A DNA stretch of 64,000 bases from Jatrophihabitans sp964252635. GTDB taxonomy: Bacteria > Actinomycetota > Actinomycetes > Mycobacteriales > Jatrophihabitantaceae. The notes below the pieces were generated by a model that did not search any database, was not told the DNA's origin, and saw nothing but the letters and a program-made list of their open reading frames with translations. Below are positions 42,215-51,361 of the stretch, piece after piece. Every line of letters starts with the position of its first letter. Within the stretch, counting starts at the first letter, position 1. The DNA lies in contig NZ_CAXUNP010000016.1 in assembly GCF_964252635.1 (NCBI RefSeq), positions 25,520 through 89,519 of the forward strand, written 5' to 3'. Position numbers and translations under genes: made by a program.

Positions 42215-43749
42215 GTCGTGCTCCCCTCGCCGGTCGCCGCGTCCGCCGGCCCGCTCAGGGGCACCCGCACGACGAAGCTCGTCTCGTCCGGCCCGGTGTG
42301 GACCGACAGGTCGCCGTGGTGGCGGTCGACGACGATGCGCCAGGAGATGTCGAGACCCAGGCCCGTCCCCTCCCCCACGGCCTTCGTGGTGAAGAACGGT
42401 TCGAAGATGCGTGCCTTGACGTCCTCGGGGATCTGCGGGCCGGTGTTGGCGATCTCGACCTGCAGGTCGTCCTCGACCCGGCTCGTGCGCAGCGTCAACG
42501 TGCCTGCGCCGTCCATCGCCTGCAACGCGTTGTCGATGATGTTCGTCCACACCTGGTTGAGCTCGGCCGCGAAGACCGGCACGTCGGGTACGGAACGGTC
42601 GTACTCCTTCACCACCCGGACGTCGGAACCTATCTTGCGGCTGAGCATGACCAGCGTGCTGTCGAGCAGCTCGTGCACGTCGACGACCTGGTAGGGCCCG
42701 CGGTCCATCTGCGAGTACTGCTTGGCGGCCCCGACGAGCGTGGTGATGCGGCCCGTCGCGTCCTCGATCTCGTTCATCAGCAGTTCGGTCTCGAGCGCGT
42801 AGTTCAACCACCGCACCGCGCTGCCGAGGGTGGCCGCGTCGGTCTTGCCGGCCACGCGGTCGAGCCACTCGATGTCGAGACCCGCGGCGACGAACACCGG
42901 CGCGAGCTCGTACCCGCCGTCGATGTCGTGGTCCTCGAACCAGTCCGACATCTCGTCCTCGCGGTCGGAGACCTCGAGCGGGTTCAGGTCCTTCGTGTTC
43001 GCCTTCGCGACCCGCTCGACGGCGATGTCCTGCAGGTGCACCAGCATCTGCAGACCCTCGCGGTCCATCCGCCCCTCGGCGATCATGCCGAGCTTGTGGC
43101 GCATGCCGGACACCCGCTCACGCAGGGAGGACGTCGCCCGCACCGCGGCCGCGGCCGGGTTGTTCAGCTCGTGCGTCAGACCCGCCGACAGCGAGCCCAG
43201 CGCCAGCAGACGCTCGCGCTGGTTGATGACCTGCTGGGTGTTGCGGCTGCCGAAGAACAACCCCTCGAGCAGGTGGACGGGCATCGGGAACCAGTCGCGC
43301 ATGAGGTCGGCGAAGTCGTGGGCGCCGAGCACGTACAGGCGGACGGACGACAGCGCGCGCAACGAGGCGGGGTAGTCCTGCGACACCCGGTCGCCGAGGT
43401 AGGCCGACCATGCTCCGGCGTAGACGCCGGGCTCGTCGGTGCGGGTGATCTCGACGTTGTCCCCGCCGACCTGGCGCGACATGGCGACGGAGCCCTCGAC
43501 CAGGACGAAGAAGCAGCGGCCCGGTTCGCCCTCGCGGTAGATCCAGCCGGGCTCGTAGCGCTCGACCTTGCCGTGCTGGCACAGCCAGTCGAGCTGGTCG
43601 TCGCTCAGCTTCTCGAACAGGAACAGGCTGCGCAGCTCCTCGACGGTGCAGGACAGCGTCTCGACGGCTCGCGAGTAGTGCTCGTCGTCCGTGGCCCCGT
43701 CGGTGCGGGTGTCCGGGTGCGTGTTGTCGGTCTGGGTCATCGACCTCAC
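42211..43749 (-). CDS. Histidine kinase with cyclic-nucleotide-binding domain
   Basis: A 512-residue cytoplasmic sensor kinase. An N-terminal cNMP-binding (Crp-like) domain covers about residues 45-150 (LFLFEKLSDDQLDWL, YREGEPGRCFFVLVEGSV). The dimerisation/phosphoacceptor helix has LTHELNNPAAAA near residue 200. The HATPase domain has NQVWTNIIDNALQAM (N box) and EGTGLGLDISWRIV (G2 box). No membrane helix is present, so it senses an internal signal. GTG 43749 overlaps the upstream stop as GTGA; ATG 43740 is the alternative. Its partner response regulator is the N-terminal domain of the upstream gene product. Confidence 0.92.
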   Translation of the reverse strand: MRSMTQTDNTHPDTRTDGATDDEHYSRAVETLSCTVEELRSLFLFEKLSDDQLDWLCQHGKVERYEPGWIYREGEPGRCFFVLVEGSVAMSRQVGGDNVEITRTDEPGVYAGAWSAYLGDRVSQDYPASLRALSSVRLYVLGAHDFADLMRDWFPMPVHLLEGLFFGSRNTQQVINQRERLLALGSLSAGLTHELNNPAAAAVRATSSLRERVSGMRHKLGMIAEGRMDREGLQMLVHLQDIAVERVAKANTKDLNPLEVSDREDEMSDWFEDHDIDGGYELAPVFVAAGLDIEWLDRVAGKTDAATLGSAVRWLNYALETELLMNEIEDATGRITTLVGAAKQYSQMDRGPYQVVDVHELLDSTLVMLSRKIGSDVRVVKEYDRSVPDVPVFAAELNQVWTNIIDNALQAMDGAGTLTLRTSRVEDDLQVEIANTGPQIPEDVKARIFEPFFTTKAVGEGTGLGLDISWRIVVDRHHGDLSVHTGPDETSFVVRVPLSGPADAATGEGSTT

Positions 43750-45416
43750 CGTCCTTCCAGATAGCGGTGCACGAGCATCACGGCCATCGCGCCCTCACCG
43801 ACCGCGGACGCCACCCGCTTGGCCGACTCGGACCGGACGTCACCGGCGGCGAAGATGCCCGGGACGCTCGTCTCCAGGTGGAACGGATGGCGGTCCAGAT
43901 CCCATCCCGGCGGGGTCTCCCCCGGCGCGGCGAGGTCGGGTCCGGACATCACGAAGCCGTGGTCGTCGCGCAGCACCGTGCCGTCGAGCCAGTCGGTACG
44001 CGGCGCGGCGCCGATGAACACGAACAGCCAGCTCGCGTCGACGGTGTCGATCTCCCCGGTCTCGGCGTTGCGCAGGTGCAGGCGCTCCAGATGGCCGTCG
44101 CCCTCGGCCCCGACGACCTCGGTGCAGGTCCGGACGGTGATGTTCGGGACGGACTCGACCTGCTGGACCAGGTAGTAGGACATCGAGTTCTCCAACGAGC
44201 GGCCGCGGACCAGCAGCGTGACGCTCTTCGCGCCGCGGGCGAGGTAGACGGCGGCCTGACCGGCCGAGTTGGCGCCCCCGACGATGTAGACGTCCTGGTC
44301 GATGCAGCTGGGGGCCTCGGTCAGCGCCGACCCGTAGAAGACGCCGCGGCCGGTGAACTCGTCGACGCCCTCGGCGGCCAGCTGCCGGTAGGCGACGCCG
44401 GTGGCCAGGATGACCGTGTGCGCGCCGACCGAGCTGCCGTCGTCGAAGCGGACGGTGCGGCCGGCGCCGTTGACCTCCAGGGAGACGGCCTCGCGGGTGG
44501 TGATCAGCTCGGCGCCGAACTTGACGGCCTGGCGCCGGGCGCGGTCGGTCAGCTGGCCGCCGGACACGCCGTCCGGGAAGCCGAGGTAGTTCTCGATGCG
44601 CGAGCTCTGCCCGGCCTGGCCGCCCGTGGCCGTGCGCTCGACGAGCACGGTCCGCAGCCCCTCGGAGGCCCCGTACACCGCCGAACCGAGCCCGGCCGGC
44701 CCGCCGCCGATGACGACCAGGTCGTAGAACTCCTCCGCCGGGGCGGTGCTGAGCCCCACGTGACCGGCCAGCTCGGCGTTGCTGGGGGCCACCAACGTCT
44801 CGCCCTCGGCGGTGATGATCACCGGCAGGGTCCGCGGGTCGGCGCCGGCCGCGTCGAGCAGGCGTGCGCCCTCGGGCGAGTCGGCGAGGTACCACCGGTA
44901 GGGCACCTGGTTGCGGGCGAGGAACTCGCGGGTGTCCGACGACGCCGCCGACCAACGGTGCCCGATGACCTTCGCCTCGGCGACGATGCGGTGGTCGGTC
45001 GTCGACCAGGACTCGAGCTGGGCGTCGATGACCGGGTAGAGCTTCTCGTCCGGCGGGTCCCACGGCTTGAGCAGGTAGTAGTCCAGGTCCACGACGTTGA
45101 TGGCCTCGATCGCGGCGCCGGTGTCGGCGTAGGCCGTCAGCAACACCCGGCGGGCGGTCGGGTAGATGTCCATGGCCTGCTCGAGGAACTCGAGACCGGT
45201 CATCTGCGGCATCCGGTAGTCGGCGAGCAGCACGGCCACGACGTCGCCGCGCAGCTTGAGCTCGCGCATGGCCTCGAGGGCTTGCGGCCCGGACTCGGCC
45301 CGGACGATCCGGTGCGCGTCGCCGTAGCGGCGCCGCAGGTCGCGCGCGATCGAGCGCGACACCGCCGGGTCGTCGTCGACGGTCAGGATCGCGGTGCGGG
45401 GACGTGGTGCGCTCAC
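43746..45416 (-). CDS. Response regulator fused to thioredoxin-reductase-like protein
   Basis: A 556-residue fusion. Residues about 1-125 are a CheY-like receiver (ILTVDDDP, phospho-Asp in VLLADYRMPQMTG, and LLKPW). A linker with a possible thioredoxin-fold remnant follows (about 130-215). Residues about 225-556 are a thioredoxin-reductase-like FAD/NAD(P)H oxidoreductase with VVIGGGPAGLGSA, ATGGQAGQSSRIENYLGFP, YIVGGANSAGQAAVYLA and PGIFAAGDVR. The redox CxxC of true thioredoxin reductase is absent; the position reads GRGVFYGSALTEA. It is thus a flavoprotein output domain of unknown acceptor. GTG 45416 with TAATCT seven bases upstream implies a leaderless start. First gene of the three-gene module. 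Confidence 0.93.
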   Translation of the reverse strand: MSAPRPRTAILTVDDDPAVSRSIARDLRRRYGDAHRIVRAESGPQALEAMRELKLRGDVVAVLLADYRMPQMTGLEFLEQAMDIYPTARRVLLTAYADTGAAIEAINVVDLDYYLLKPWDPPDEKLYPVIDAQLESWSTTDHRIVAEAKVIGHRWSAASSDTREFLARNQVPYRWYLADSPEGARLLDAAGADPRTLPVIITAEGETLVAPSNAELAGHVGLSTAPAEEFYDLVVIGGGPAGLGSAVYGASEGLRTVLVERTATGGQAGQSSRIENYLGFPDGVSGGQLTDRARRQAVKFGAELITTREAVSLEVNGAGRTVRFDDGSSVGAHTVILATGVAYRQLAAEGVDEFTGRGVFYGSALTEAPSCIDQDVYIVGGANSAGQAAVYLARGAKSVTLLVRGRSLENSMSYYLVQQVESVPNITVRTCTEVVGAEGDGHLERLHLRNAETGEIDTVDASWLFVFIGAAPRTDWLDGTVLRDDHGFVMSGPDLAAPGETPPGWDLDRHPFHLETSVPGIFAAGDVRSESAKRVASAVGEGAMAVMLVHRYLEGR

Positions 45417-45429
45417 CCTGTCGAGATTA
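45417..45429 (-). promoter_or_regulatory. -10 box of the RR-TrxR operon (leaderless)
   Basis: TAATCT on the minus strand (45424-45429), then seven bases, then GTG 45416. CTGCCA about 18 bases upstream is a possible -35. Confidence 0.55.
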
Positions 45430-45479
45430 GTGGCGAGCGCCACCCCGTGGCAGCGGCGAACGCAGTCGGGCCGCAGCCG

Positions 45480-45491
45480 TAGGTTGGTCGG
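45480..45491 (+). promoter_or_regulatory. -10 box of the MFS gene (leaderless)
   Basis: TAGGTT (45480-45485) is followed by six bases and GTG 45492. The -35 is weak. It lies back to back with the promoter of the divergent signalling operon. Confidence 0.5.
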
Positions 45492-46943
45492 GTGCGCCTG
45501 CCCGTCATCAGCCAGAAGGTGGCCGTCGGCGTCGTCTTCGTCCTTGCCATGTTCATGAACATCATGGACGTCACGATCGTCAACGTGGCGCTCCCGGACA
45601 TCGGCCGCGAGCTGCACGCCGGGCCGACGCAGGTCAGCGCCATCGCGATCGGGTACCTCGTCAGCCTCGCCGTCGTCATCCCGGCCTCCGGCTGGGTGGG
45701 CGACCGGTTCGGCACGAAGAAGGTCCTGCTCGCCGCGATCGTGGTGTTCACCCTCGCCTCCGCCCTGTGCGGCGTCGCGCAGAGCCTGGCCCAGCTCGTC
45801 GGGTTCCGGGTGCTGCAGGGCATCGGCGGCGGGATGCTCACGCCGGTCGGCATGGCCATGCTGTTCCGCGTCTTCCCACCCGCCGAGCGGGTGCGCGCCT
45901 CGAGCATCCTGGTCATCCCCACCGCCCTGGCACCGGCGCTCGGCCCGGTCCTCGGCGGGCTGCTGGTCACCGACCTGTCGTGGCGCTGGGTGTTCTTCGT
46001 CAACCTGCCGATCGGCGCGGTGGCCCTCGCGTTCGGCGTGCTCTTCCTGCGCGAGCAGCCGGTCGAACGCAGCGGCCGCTTCGACGTCATCGGCTTCGTG
46101 CTGTCGGGCCTCGGCTTCGCGGGCCTGATGTACGGCATCAGCGAGGGCCCGCAGCGCGGCTGGGCGGACCCGCTCGTGCTCGGCACCATCGGCGCCGGCA
46201 TCGTCCTGATCGTCGCCCTGATCCGCAACCAGCTGCGCACGCCCGAGCCGCTGTTGCGACTGAACCTGTTCGGCGACCGCCTGTTCCGGTCGTCGAACGT
46301 GCTGATCTTCCTGGCCACCGCCGCGTTCCTCGGCGTGCTGTACATGGCGGCGCTGTTCTTCCAGGACGGCCTCGGGCTCTCGGCCCTCAACTCCGGCCTG
46401 TCCACGTTCCCCGAGGCCATCGGCGTCATGGCCGGCGCGCAGATCGCCACCCGCCTGCTGTACCCGCGGTTCGGCCCGCGCCGGCTGATGATCGGCGGGC
46501 TGCTCGGCGTGGCCACCTCGATCGGGCTCATGAGCCTGGTCGCGTCCCGCGCCGACCTGTGGTGGATGCGGCTGCTCATGTTCGGCCTGGGCCTGTCGAT
46601 GTCACACGTCTTCGTCCCCACCCAGGCCGCGGCCTTCGCGCGCATCTCGGCCGCGGACACCGGCCGCGCCTCGACACTGTTCAACGCGATCCGGCAGCTG
46701 GGCGGCGCGGTCGGCGTCGCGGTGCTGTCCAGCTCGCTGGCCGCAGTGGGCACGTCGACCTACCGGGCGACGGTCTCGCCGCACCTGACGGCGTACCACG
46801 TGAGCTTCCTCGTCGCGGCCGGCCTCGCCCTGCTGGCGGCGCTCGCGGCGATCACCGTGCACGACGAGGACGCGGAGTCGACCCGGGTGCGCCCCTCCGC
46901 CCGTCGCAAGCCTGCGCGCGTGGGAGCGGAGCAGCCCGCCTGA
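45492..46943 (+). CDS. MFS exporter, DHA2 (EmrB/QacA) family
   Basis: A 483-residue transporter with about 14 membrane helices. Motif D1 is MDVTIVNVALPDI, motif A GWVGDRFGTKKVL, and motif C is ALGPVLGGLL near residue 150. The tail is basic (RPSARRKPAR). It should export drugs or metabolites in exchange for protons; substrate unknown. Probably leaderless from GTG 45492. It converges on the ABC exporter gene with only two bases between the stops. Confidence 0.92.
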   Translation: MRLPVISQKVAVGVVFVLAMFMNIMDVTIVNVALPDIGRELHAGPTQVSAIAIGYLVSLAVVIPASGWVGDRFGTKKVLLAAIVVFTLASALCGVAQSLAQLVGFRVLQGIGGGMLTPVGMAMLFRVFPPAERVRASSILVIPTALAPALGPVLGGLLVTDLSWRWVFFVNLPIGAVALAFGVLFLREQPVERSGRFDVIGFVLSGLGFAGLMYGISEGPQRGWADPLVLGTIGAGIVLIVALIRNQLRTPEPLLRLNLFGDRLFRSSNVLIFLATAAFLGVLYMAALFFQDGLGLSALNSGLSTFPEAIGVMAGAQIATRLLYPRFGPRRLMIGGLLGVATSIGLMSLVASRADLWWMRLLMFGLGLSMSHVFVPTQAAAFARISAADTGRASTLFNAIRQLGGAVGVAVLSSSLAAVGTSTYRATVSPHLTAYHVSFLVAAGLALLAALAAITVHDEDAESTRVRPSARRKPARVGAEQPA

Positions 46944-46945
46944 CG

Positions 46946-48754
46946 CTACGAGGCCAGCGCGGCGTACCGGCCGTCCTCGGCCACCAACGTCTCGTGGGTC
47001 CCGGACTCGACGACCCGGCCCTGGTCGATGACCGCGATCTGGTCCGCGTGGCGCACCGTCGACAGCCGGTGGGCGATGGTGATCGTCGTGCGGCCGGCGG
47101 CGAGCTCGTCGAACGCCTGCTGCATGTGGCGTTCGGTCTCGGTGTCGAGCGCACTGGTGGCCTCGTCCAGCACCAGCACGCGCGGGTTGCGCAGCAGCGT
47201 GCGGGCGATGGCGATGCGCTGCTTCTCACCGCCGGAGAACCGGTGCCCGCGTGAGCCGACCATCGTGTCGTAGCCCTGCGGCAGCGACGAGATGAGCTCG
47301 TGGATCTGGGCGGCCCGCGCGGCGTCCTCGATGTCGGCGTCGGTGGCGCTCGGCCGGGCGTGGCGCAGGTTCTCGCGCACGCTGGCGTGCATCAGGTAGG
47401 TCTCCTGGCTGACCACGCCGACGATCTCGGCCAGATCGTCCAGCCGGAGGTCGCGCAGGTCGATGCCGTCGATGGTGAGCCGTCCGCCGGTGGGGTCGTA
47501 GAGCCGGGCCACGAGCGAGGCCAGCGTGCTCTTGCCCGAGCCGGTCTCGCCGACCAGCGCCAGGGTGGTGCCCGCCGGGACGTCGAGGTTGACGCCGGCC
47601 ACGGCCGCGGTCTCGCTGCCCGGGTAGGCGAACGTCACGTCCTCGAAGCGGACCTCGCCGCGTACCTGACGCGGGTCGATGTCGACGGGGTGCTCGGGCT
47701 CGGTGATCTCCACCTCGAGGTCGAGGTACTCGAAGATCCGGGCGAACAGCGCGAGGGAGGAGTTGATGGTGACGCCGACGTTGAGCAGCCCCATCAGTGG
47801 GCGGAACAACGTGTTCTGCAGGGACGTGAAGGCGATCAGGGTGCCGATGGTCATCGCGCCGCGGGTGGCCGGCAGCCCGGCGCTGAGGTAGATGACGGCC
47901 GGGATCGCGGCGAAGATCAGGCTCATCGACGCCATGCGCCAGCGACCGGCGAGGCTCGAACGCAGCTCCAGGTCGACGAGCCGAAGCGAGGACTCGGTGA
48001 AGCGCCGGACGAGGTTGCGGCCGGACCCGGTGGTTTTGGTCAGCAGCACGCCGCCGATCGACAGGCCCTCGTCGATCGTGACGTTGAGGTCGGCCAGCTC
48101 GGCCTGCCGCGCCTGGGTGATCTCGCGGCGCATCTGCGCGACCTTGCGGGTGAGGTAGATCGCCGGCGGCATGACCACGAGCGAGATCAGCGACAGCTTC
48201 CAGCTGAGCGCGACCATCGCGACGGCGGTGGCCACGACGGTGGTGAGGTTCGAGGCGATCGAGGTGGCGGTGTCGGTGACGACCGACTGCATGCCGCCGA
48301 TGTCGTTGGTGATGCGGGACTGCACCTCGCCGGTGCGGGTGCGGGTGAAGAACGCGACGGACTGCCGCTGCAGGTGACTGAAGACGTCGGTGCGCAGCCG
48401 GTGCATGACCTGCTGGCCGACCCTGGTGCTGATCCAGGTCTGGATCACGCCGAAGGCCGCGGTGACGGCGGCGACGCCGACCATGCCGCCGACCAACCAG
48501 GCCAGGAGGGGGACGTTCTGCGTGGGCAGGGCGGTGTCGATGACCGCGCGCAGCAGGAACGGCGACGCCAGGCCGACGACGGCCGACGCGGCGATGATCG
48601 CCACGACGACGGCCAGGGGCCAGCGGTACGGGGTGAACAGACGGCCGATGCGGCGCAGCGAGACGCTGCTCGCCAGCGCCTTGTCGGCGGCCTTCTGGTC
48701 TTTCGTCATGGGGCCGCGCGGTGGGCGGCCGCTGGAGGTGAGTGGGGCTGTCAA
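46946..48754 (-). CDS. ABC exporter (membrane-ATPase half-transporter)
   Basis: A 602-residue half-transporter of the MsbA/multidrug type. Six membrane helices lie at about residues 35-330 and the nucleotide-binding domain at about 365-600: Walker A GETGSGKST near residue 405, signature FSGGEKQRIAIAR, Walker B VLVLDEATSALD and the switch His in TIAHRLS. TTG 48754 is chosen as start because AAGGA lies seven bases upstream; ATG 48709 is a weaker alternative. It forms a homodimer or pairs with another subunit. The divergent MarR gene and the palindromes between them suggest MarR control and a drug or lipid substrate. Confidence 0.93.
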   Translation of the reverse strand: MTAPLTSSGRPPRGPMTKDQKAADKALASSVSLRRIGRLFTPYRWPLAVVVAIIAASAVVGLASPFLLRAVIDTALPTQNVPLLAWLVGGMVGVAAVTAAFGVIQTWISTRVGQQVMHRLRTDVFSHLQRQSVAFFTRTRTGEVQSRITNDIGGMQSVVTDTATSIASNLTTVVATAVAMVALSWKLSLISLVVMPPAIYLTRKVAQMRREITQARQAELADLNVTIDEGLSIGGVLLTKTTGSGRNLVRRFTESSLRLVDLELRSSLAGRWRMASMSLIFAAIPAVIYLSAGLPATRGAMTIGTLIAFTSLQNTLFRPLMGLLNVGVTINSSLALFARIFEYLDLEVEITEPEHPVDIDPRQVRGEVRFEDVTFAYPGSETAAVAGVNLDVPAGTTLALVGETGSGKSTLASLVARLYDPTGGRLTIDGIDLRDLRLDDLAEIVGVVSQETYLMHASVRENLRHARPSATDADIEDAARAAQIHELISSLPQGYDTMVGSRGHRFSGGEKQRIAIARTLLRNPRVLVLDEATSALDTETERHMQQAFDELAAGRTTITIAHRLSTVRHADQIAVIDQGRVVESGTHETLVAEDGRYAALAS

Positions 48755-48781
48755 GGGGCATTCCTTCTTTCGGGTGTGTAG

Positions 48782-48824
48782 TCGGGAGCTCGTCCCGATT
48801 TACTGAGGTTACCTCATGATGAGG
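48782..48824. promoter_or_regulatory. Palindromic operators between the ABC exporter and marR
   Basis: TCGGGA-GCTCG-TCCCGA (48782-48798) is a perfect inverted repeat. Next to it TGAGG-TTA-CCTCA (48804-48816) and CCTCA-TGA-TGAGG (48812-48824) form two overlapping palindromes sharing CCTCA. They lie between the divergent genes and reach the expected -35 of marR, as an autoregulatory MarR site would. Confidence 0.6.
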
Positions 48825-48843
48825 CTACAACACCATTCGTTGC

Positions 48844-48856
48844 TAGTCTGTTCCCC
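48844..48856 (+). promoter_or_regulatory. -10 box of marR (leaderless)
   Basis: TAGTCT (48844-48849), seven bases, then GTG 48857, with no ribosome binding site. The -35 region is covered by the palindromic operator. Confidence 0.6.
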
Positions 48857-49300
48857 GTGACGGCGGAGAACGAGGAGACGCTGGCCGAGGCGTTCTGGGC
48901 GGTCGCCCGGCAGCTGCGGCGCGGCTCGCGTGATGCCCTCGCCCCCTGGGGGATCAGCCCCTCGCACGGTCGTGCCCTCATGGTGATCGCCCGGCTCGGC
49001 CCGATCCGGCTGAGCGCGCTGTCGGACCACCTGCGTATCGCCGCGCGCTCCACCACCGAGGTCGCCGACGCCCTCGAGGAACGCGGCCTGGTGCGGCGGC
49101 TGCCGGACCCGACCGACCGGCGCGCCACCCTCGTCGAGCTCACCGACGCCGGACGCGAACTCGTGCACGCGATGCACGCGTCACGCAGCGCCGAGGCCGA
49201 GGCGGTGTTCGGTGCGCTCGGCGAGAAGGACCGAGCCGCGCTCGCCCGCATCCTGGCCGCGCTGCGCGCTGCGCCGGCCACCCGTCCAGGCGAGGGGTAG
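48857..49300 (+). CDS. MarR-family transcriptional regulator
   Basis: A 147-residue winged-helix protein. The DNA-binding region is LSALSDHLRIAARSTTEVADALEERGLVRRLPDPTDRRATLVELT, typical of MarR. It is divergent from the ABC exporter gene and has clear palindromes in between, so it probably represses the exporter and itself. The start is GTG 48857, leaderless. The ligand is unknown. Confidence 0.93.
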   Translation: MTAENEETLAEAFWAVARQLRRGSRDALAPWGISPSHGRALMVIARLGPIRLSALSDHLRIAARSTTEVADALEERGLVRRLPDPTDRRATLVELTDAGRELVHAMHASRSAEAEAVFGALGEKDRAALARILAALRAAPATRPGEG

Positions 49301-49389
49301 CCGGAGCCCGCCCGCCACGCGGGGCCTCTCCGGCACGGTGGTCGGATCCCGGCCCGGGAACCCGCCACCGCGTCCGAGAGGCCGAACGG

Positions 49390-50799
49390 TCAGAGGGACT
49401 TCGTGGGCGCCTCGACGCGGTCCGGGGCTCGCGCCGGGTCACGCAGGTGGGCCGGCGCCAGCAGGTGACAGATGTGGTAGCCGATCAGCACGATCAGCGT
49501 GCCCGCGGCGATACCGGTGATCGAGAACGTGTCGGTGAACTTGATGGCCAGGTTGCCGATGCCAGCGATAAGCCCGGCACCGAGCGGCACCAGGTTCACC
49601 GGGTTGCCGAGGTCGACGCGGTTCTCGATCCAGATCTTGGCACCGAGCAGGCCGATCATCCCGTAGAGCACGAGGGTGATGCCGCCGAGCACCCCGCCCG
49701 GCGTCGCGGCCACGACCGCGCCGAACTTCGGGCAGAAGCCGAACAGGATCGCGACCACCGCGGCGATGTAGTACGCCAGCGTCGAGTAGATGCGCGTCGA
49801 CGCCATCACCCCGATGTTCTCGGCGTAGGTCGTCGTCGGTGAACCGCCCACGAAGCTGGCGACCGCGGTGCCGACGCCGTCGCCGACGAACGCCCGTCCG
49901 AGGTAGGGGTCGAGGTCCTGTCCGGTCATCTCCGAGACGGCCTTGACGTGCCCGGAGTTCTCGGCGATCAACGCGATCACCGACGGGATGACGAGCAGGA
50001 TGAAGCTCGCGTGGAACGCCGGCAGGTGCGGCCCGGCCAGGTGCCCGAACGTCGGGCTCGTCATCGATTTCGGCAGGCCGATCCAGGACGCGTGGTCCAC
50101 GCCGGACCAGTCGATGCGATGCACCATGTGGCAGTTCTTGCCGGCGGAGTCGCAGCTGGGCACCTTGTTGATCCGGTCGGCGACCCAGGAGGCGGCGTAG
50201 CCGAAGACCAGCGCGAGGAAGATCGCGATGCGGGCGACGAACCCGCGAGCGAGCACGGACACGAAGATCACGAACCCGGCCGTCATCAGCCCGATCCACT
50301 GCTCCGACGGGAAGTAGGTCGTCGTCGCCACGGTGGCCAGGTTGAACCCGATCAGCATCACCACCGCGCCGGTGACGACGGGCGGCAGGACCAGCCGCAC
50401 GATGTGCGCGCCGCCGACGTGCACGATGACGCCGACCGCGACCAGGATGAGCCCGGCGATGAGGATGGCCCCGGTGACCTCGGCCGAGTCGCCGCCCTGC
50501 GCCCGGATCGCCGCCACGGCGGCCACGAACGACGCGGACGTGCCGACGTAGCTGGGGATGCGGTTCTTGACGATCAGCAGGAACAGGATGGTCGCGATGC
50601 CGGACATCAGGACCGCGAGGTTCGGGCTCAACCCCATGATCGCCGGGAACACGAAGGTGGCCCCGAACATGGCGACGACGTGCTGCGCGCCCAGCCCGAC
50701 CATGCGCGTGCTCGACAGGCGCTCGTCCGGACGCACGACCTCGCCCGGCGGCGGGGTACGGCCGTCGTGCACGAGCTTCCAGCTGAACATCGTGGTCAT
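49390..50799 (-). CDS. NCS2-family nucleobase permease
   Basis: A 469-residue membrane protein with about 14 helices of the nucleobase-cation-symport-2 family (uracil/xanthine permeases). The signature ENIGVMASTR near residue 323 matches the family QNxGxxxxT motif; QHVVAMFGATFVFP near residue 45 and PPVVTGAVVMLIGFNLA are also typical. ATG 50799 is chosen because GGAGG lies five bases upstream. The first residues HDGRTPPPGEVVRPDERL resemble uracil permeases. It imports a nucleobase with protons; which one cannot be told from sequence alone. Confidence 0.92.
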   Translation of the reverse strand: MTTMFSWKLVHDGRTPPPGEVVRPDERLSSTRMVGLGAQHVVAMFGATFVFPAIMGLSPNLAVLMSGIATILFLLIVKNRIPSYVGTSASFVAAVAAIRAQGGDSAEVTGAILIAGLILVAVGVIVHVGGAHIVRLVLPPVVTGAVVMLIGFNLATVATTTYFPSEQWIGLMTAGFVIFVSVLARGFVARIAIFLALVFGYAASWVADRINKVPSCDSAGKNCHMVHRIDWSGVDHASWIGLPKSMTSPTFGHLAGPHLPAFHASFILLVIPSVIALIAENSGHVKAVSEMTGQDLDPYLGRAFVGDGVGTAVASFVGGSPTTTYAENIGVMASTRIYSTLAYYIAAVVAILFGFCPKFGAVVAATPGGVLGGITLVLYGMIGLLGAKIWIENRVDLGNPVNLVPLGAGLIAGIGNLAIKFTDTFSITGIAAGTLIVLIGYHICHLLAPAHLRDPARAPDRVEAPTKSL

Positions 50800-50864
50800 A
50801 CGGGCCTCCACGTCGGTGAGCGTGTCCGGCATCCTGGCAGCCCGGTGTGACGAGGCGGTAACGA

Positions 50865-51296
50865 TCAGTTGCTGTACACCCGGGTGGTCTCGACGAGCAC
50901 GGCGGTGCGTCCCTGCTCCACCATCGTGCGGTCGTAGGCCTCCCAGTCGTCGTGCGTACCGCCGGCTGCGGAGAAGATCTCGCGCAACAGCAGGCGCAGC
51001 GTCTCGGGATCCGGGTCGCCGTCCGCCGGGCCGAGCAACGACGCCCGTCCCTCGACGGTCGCCCACCTCCAGCCCGAGCGGAAGGTGACGGCCAGCTGCG
51101 GACGTGCGCGCAGGTTGGCCAGCTTGACCCGCCCGTAGGTCACGAACGCGAGCACGTCGGCACCGGAGGCGGGATCGGTCACGATGCCCGCGTTCACGAG
51201 CGAGCTCTGGATGGTGGCGTCGGCACGCAGGGTGGACACGACCGCGAGGCCCTGCTCGTCCCTTCCGAGGGCAGCCGCATCGCTCAGCGTGGTCAT
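50865..51296 (-). CDS. PPOX-class F420- or FMN-dependent protein
   Basis: A 143-residue split-barrel protein of the pyridoxamine 5'-phosphate oxidase-like family, close to actinobacterial F420-dependent enzymes. Features are GLAVVSTLRADATIQSSLVNAG near the start, VTYGRVKLANLRARPQLAVTF in the middle and TVEGRASLLGP. Length and fold fit the homodimeric family. F420 or FMN binding is inferred from family membership. Start ATG 51296. Confidence 0.88.
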   Translation of the reverse strand: MTTLSDAAALGRDEQGLAVVSTLRADATIQSSLVNAGIVTDPASGADVLAFVTYGRVKLANLRARPQLAVTFRSGWRWATVEGRASLLGPADGDPDPETLRLLLREIFSAAGGTHDDWEAYDRTMVEQGRTAVLVETTRVYSN

Positions 51297-51361
51297 GCCC
51301 GCCAGCCTGCCACGGGCCGCCGACCTGCGAGTTGCTCGGCGACACGGGGCACCATGGAGGC

